A DNA stretch of 13,662 bases, from positions 1-13,662 of the forward strand of contig JASHWD010000082.1 of NCBI GenBank assembly GCA_030044235.1, written 5' to 3'. Made by a program: the position numbers and the translations under genes. The notes beneath the pieces were generated by a model that was not told the DNA's origin, ran no database searches, and worked only from the letters and a program-made list of their open reading frames with translations. Below are positions 13,308 to 13,662 of this stretch, in pieces (within the stretch, counting starts at the first letter, position 1; each line of letters starts with the position of its first letter). The DNA is from Candidatus Parvarchaeota archaeon. Lineage in GTDB: Archaea > Nanobdellota > Nanobdellia > Parvarchaeales > Parvarchaeaceae.

Positions 13308-13662
13308 ATGGGCTTACATTCGAAACGCGGAGCTGTTAGTTTAGGCCTTACAGTTCTTATAGTAATAGTTGTGGCGTTAGTTGTACTGATAGTATTATCC
13401 AGTGCATTAAGAACCTACCTTGTTGGAGGTTTTAATTTCTTCGCCAAACTGATAAGTGGTACATCAAACAGCGGCAATGGCAGTGGCATTGGTGGAACTA
13501 CGACTACGCGATTTGTAGCTTATGATTGTTTAACGACTCCATGCGCGGCCTTTCCATCTGCAGATAAAAATTATACCTGGGGCGTCGATTACGATGGACA
13601 AAATATGACCGGAAACGTAACTGCGGCTTTAGTATTTACTAACGTGCCTGGAAATTATTCAT
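13308..13662 (+). CDS. Type IV pilin-like surface protein, N-terminal fragment
   Basis: An open frame from the ATG at 13308 that is still open at the right edge (118 codons). It starts MGLHSKRGAVSLGL. Lys6-Arg7-Gly8-Ala9 directly before a hydrophobic stretch of about 20 residues (LTVLIVIVVALVVLIVL) is the class III signal cut by archaeal prepilin peptidases; the hydrophobic part then forms the fibre core. A Gly/Ser/Thr-rich linker (about 50-67) leads to an extracellular part with two nearby cysteines (YDCLTTPCAAF). Five N-glycosylation sequons are visible: NGS, NYT, NMT, NVT and NYS. It is probably a pilin, archaellin-like or pilin-anchored surface protein; the missing C-terminus prevents a finer call. 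Confidence 0.7.
   Translation, partial: MGLHSKRGAVSLGLTVLIVIVVALVVLIVLSSALRTYLVGGFNFFAKLISGTSNSGNGSGIGGTTTTRFVAYDCLTTPCAAFPSADKNYTWGVDYDGQNMTGNVTAALVFTNVPGNYS

Noticed and set aside
1..13662. CRISPR array, insertion sequence, integrase or other mobile element
   Set aside because: I found no regularly spaced direct repeats, transposase or integrase motifs, or terminal inverted repeats flanking any gene. Both tRNA genes are intact, with no obvious partial duplicate in the window.

Overview
The window looks archaeal. It carries GatD and GatE (the archaea-specific Glu-tRNA(Gln) amidotransferase), an FtsZ, a METTL5-like NPPF methyltransferase, a LonB-family membrane protein, a partial type IV pilin-like protein with a class III signal, two tRNAs without an encoded CCA, and TATA-like boxes 25-30 bases before several start codons. 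Genes are tightly packed and the DNA is AT-rich. A small-genome lineage such as DPANN is possible, but I cannot prove it from this window.

Layout. Positions 1-2236 are read leftwards: the first 32 codons of a probable GTP-dependent dephospho-CoA kinase, a glutamate dehydrogenase, an AlkA-like DNA glycosylase and tRNA-Lys(CUU). Positions 2421-6620 are read rightwards: a 734-residue LonB-like protein whose catalytic residues are substituted, a coupled 235-residue two-TM protein, tRNA-Val(UAC), and a 284-residue two-TM protein of unknown function. Positions 6630-9269 are read leftwards: an FAD-dependent oxidoreductase of the malate:quinone oxidoreductase / 2-hydroxyglutarate oxidase type, then ftsZ, separated by two GC-rich hairpins. 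Positions 9571-13272 are read rightwards: the overlapping set gatD-gatE-METTL5-like methyltransferase, then a truncated pilin-like surface protein running off the right edge.

Functional picture. The gatDE block makes Gln-tRNA(Gln) and is co-transcribed with a probable RNA adenine methyltransferase, forming a translation-related operon. GDH and the FAD oxidoreductase suggest amino-acid or 2-hydroxyacid oxidation feeding central metabolism.

The most unusual item is the LonB-like protein. It keeps the LonB architecture: AAA+ domain with an inserted two-TM hairpin, then an S16 domain. However, the Walker A GK glycine is Ser, the Walker B Asp-Glu is Glu-Asn, and both members of the Lon Ser/Lys dyad are replaced (Ala639, Arg682) at the canonical spacing of 43. 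It therefore looks like a membrane-bound pseudo-protease, translationally coupled to a small membrane protein that may be its partner. This is inferred from reading the sequence against remembered LonB consensus motifs and not from a computed alignment.
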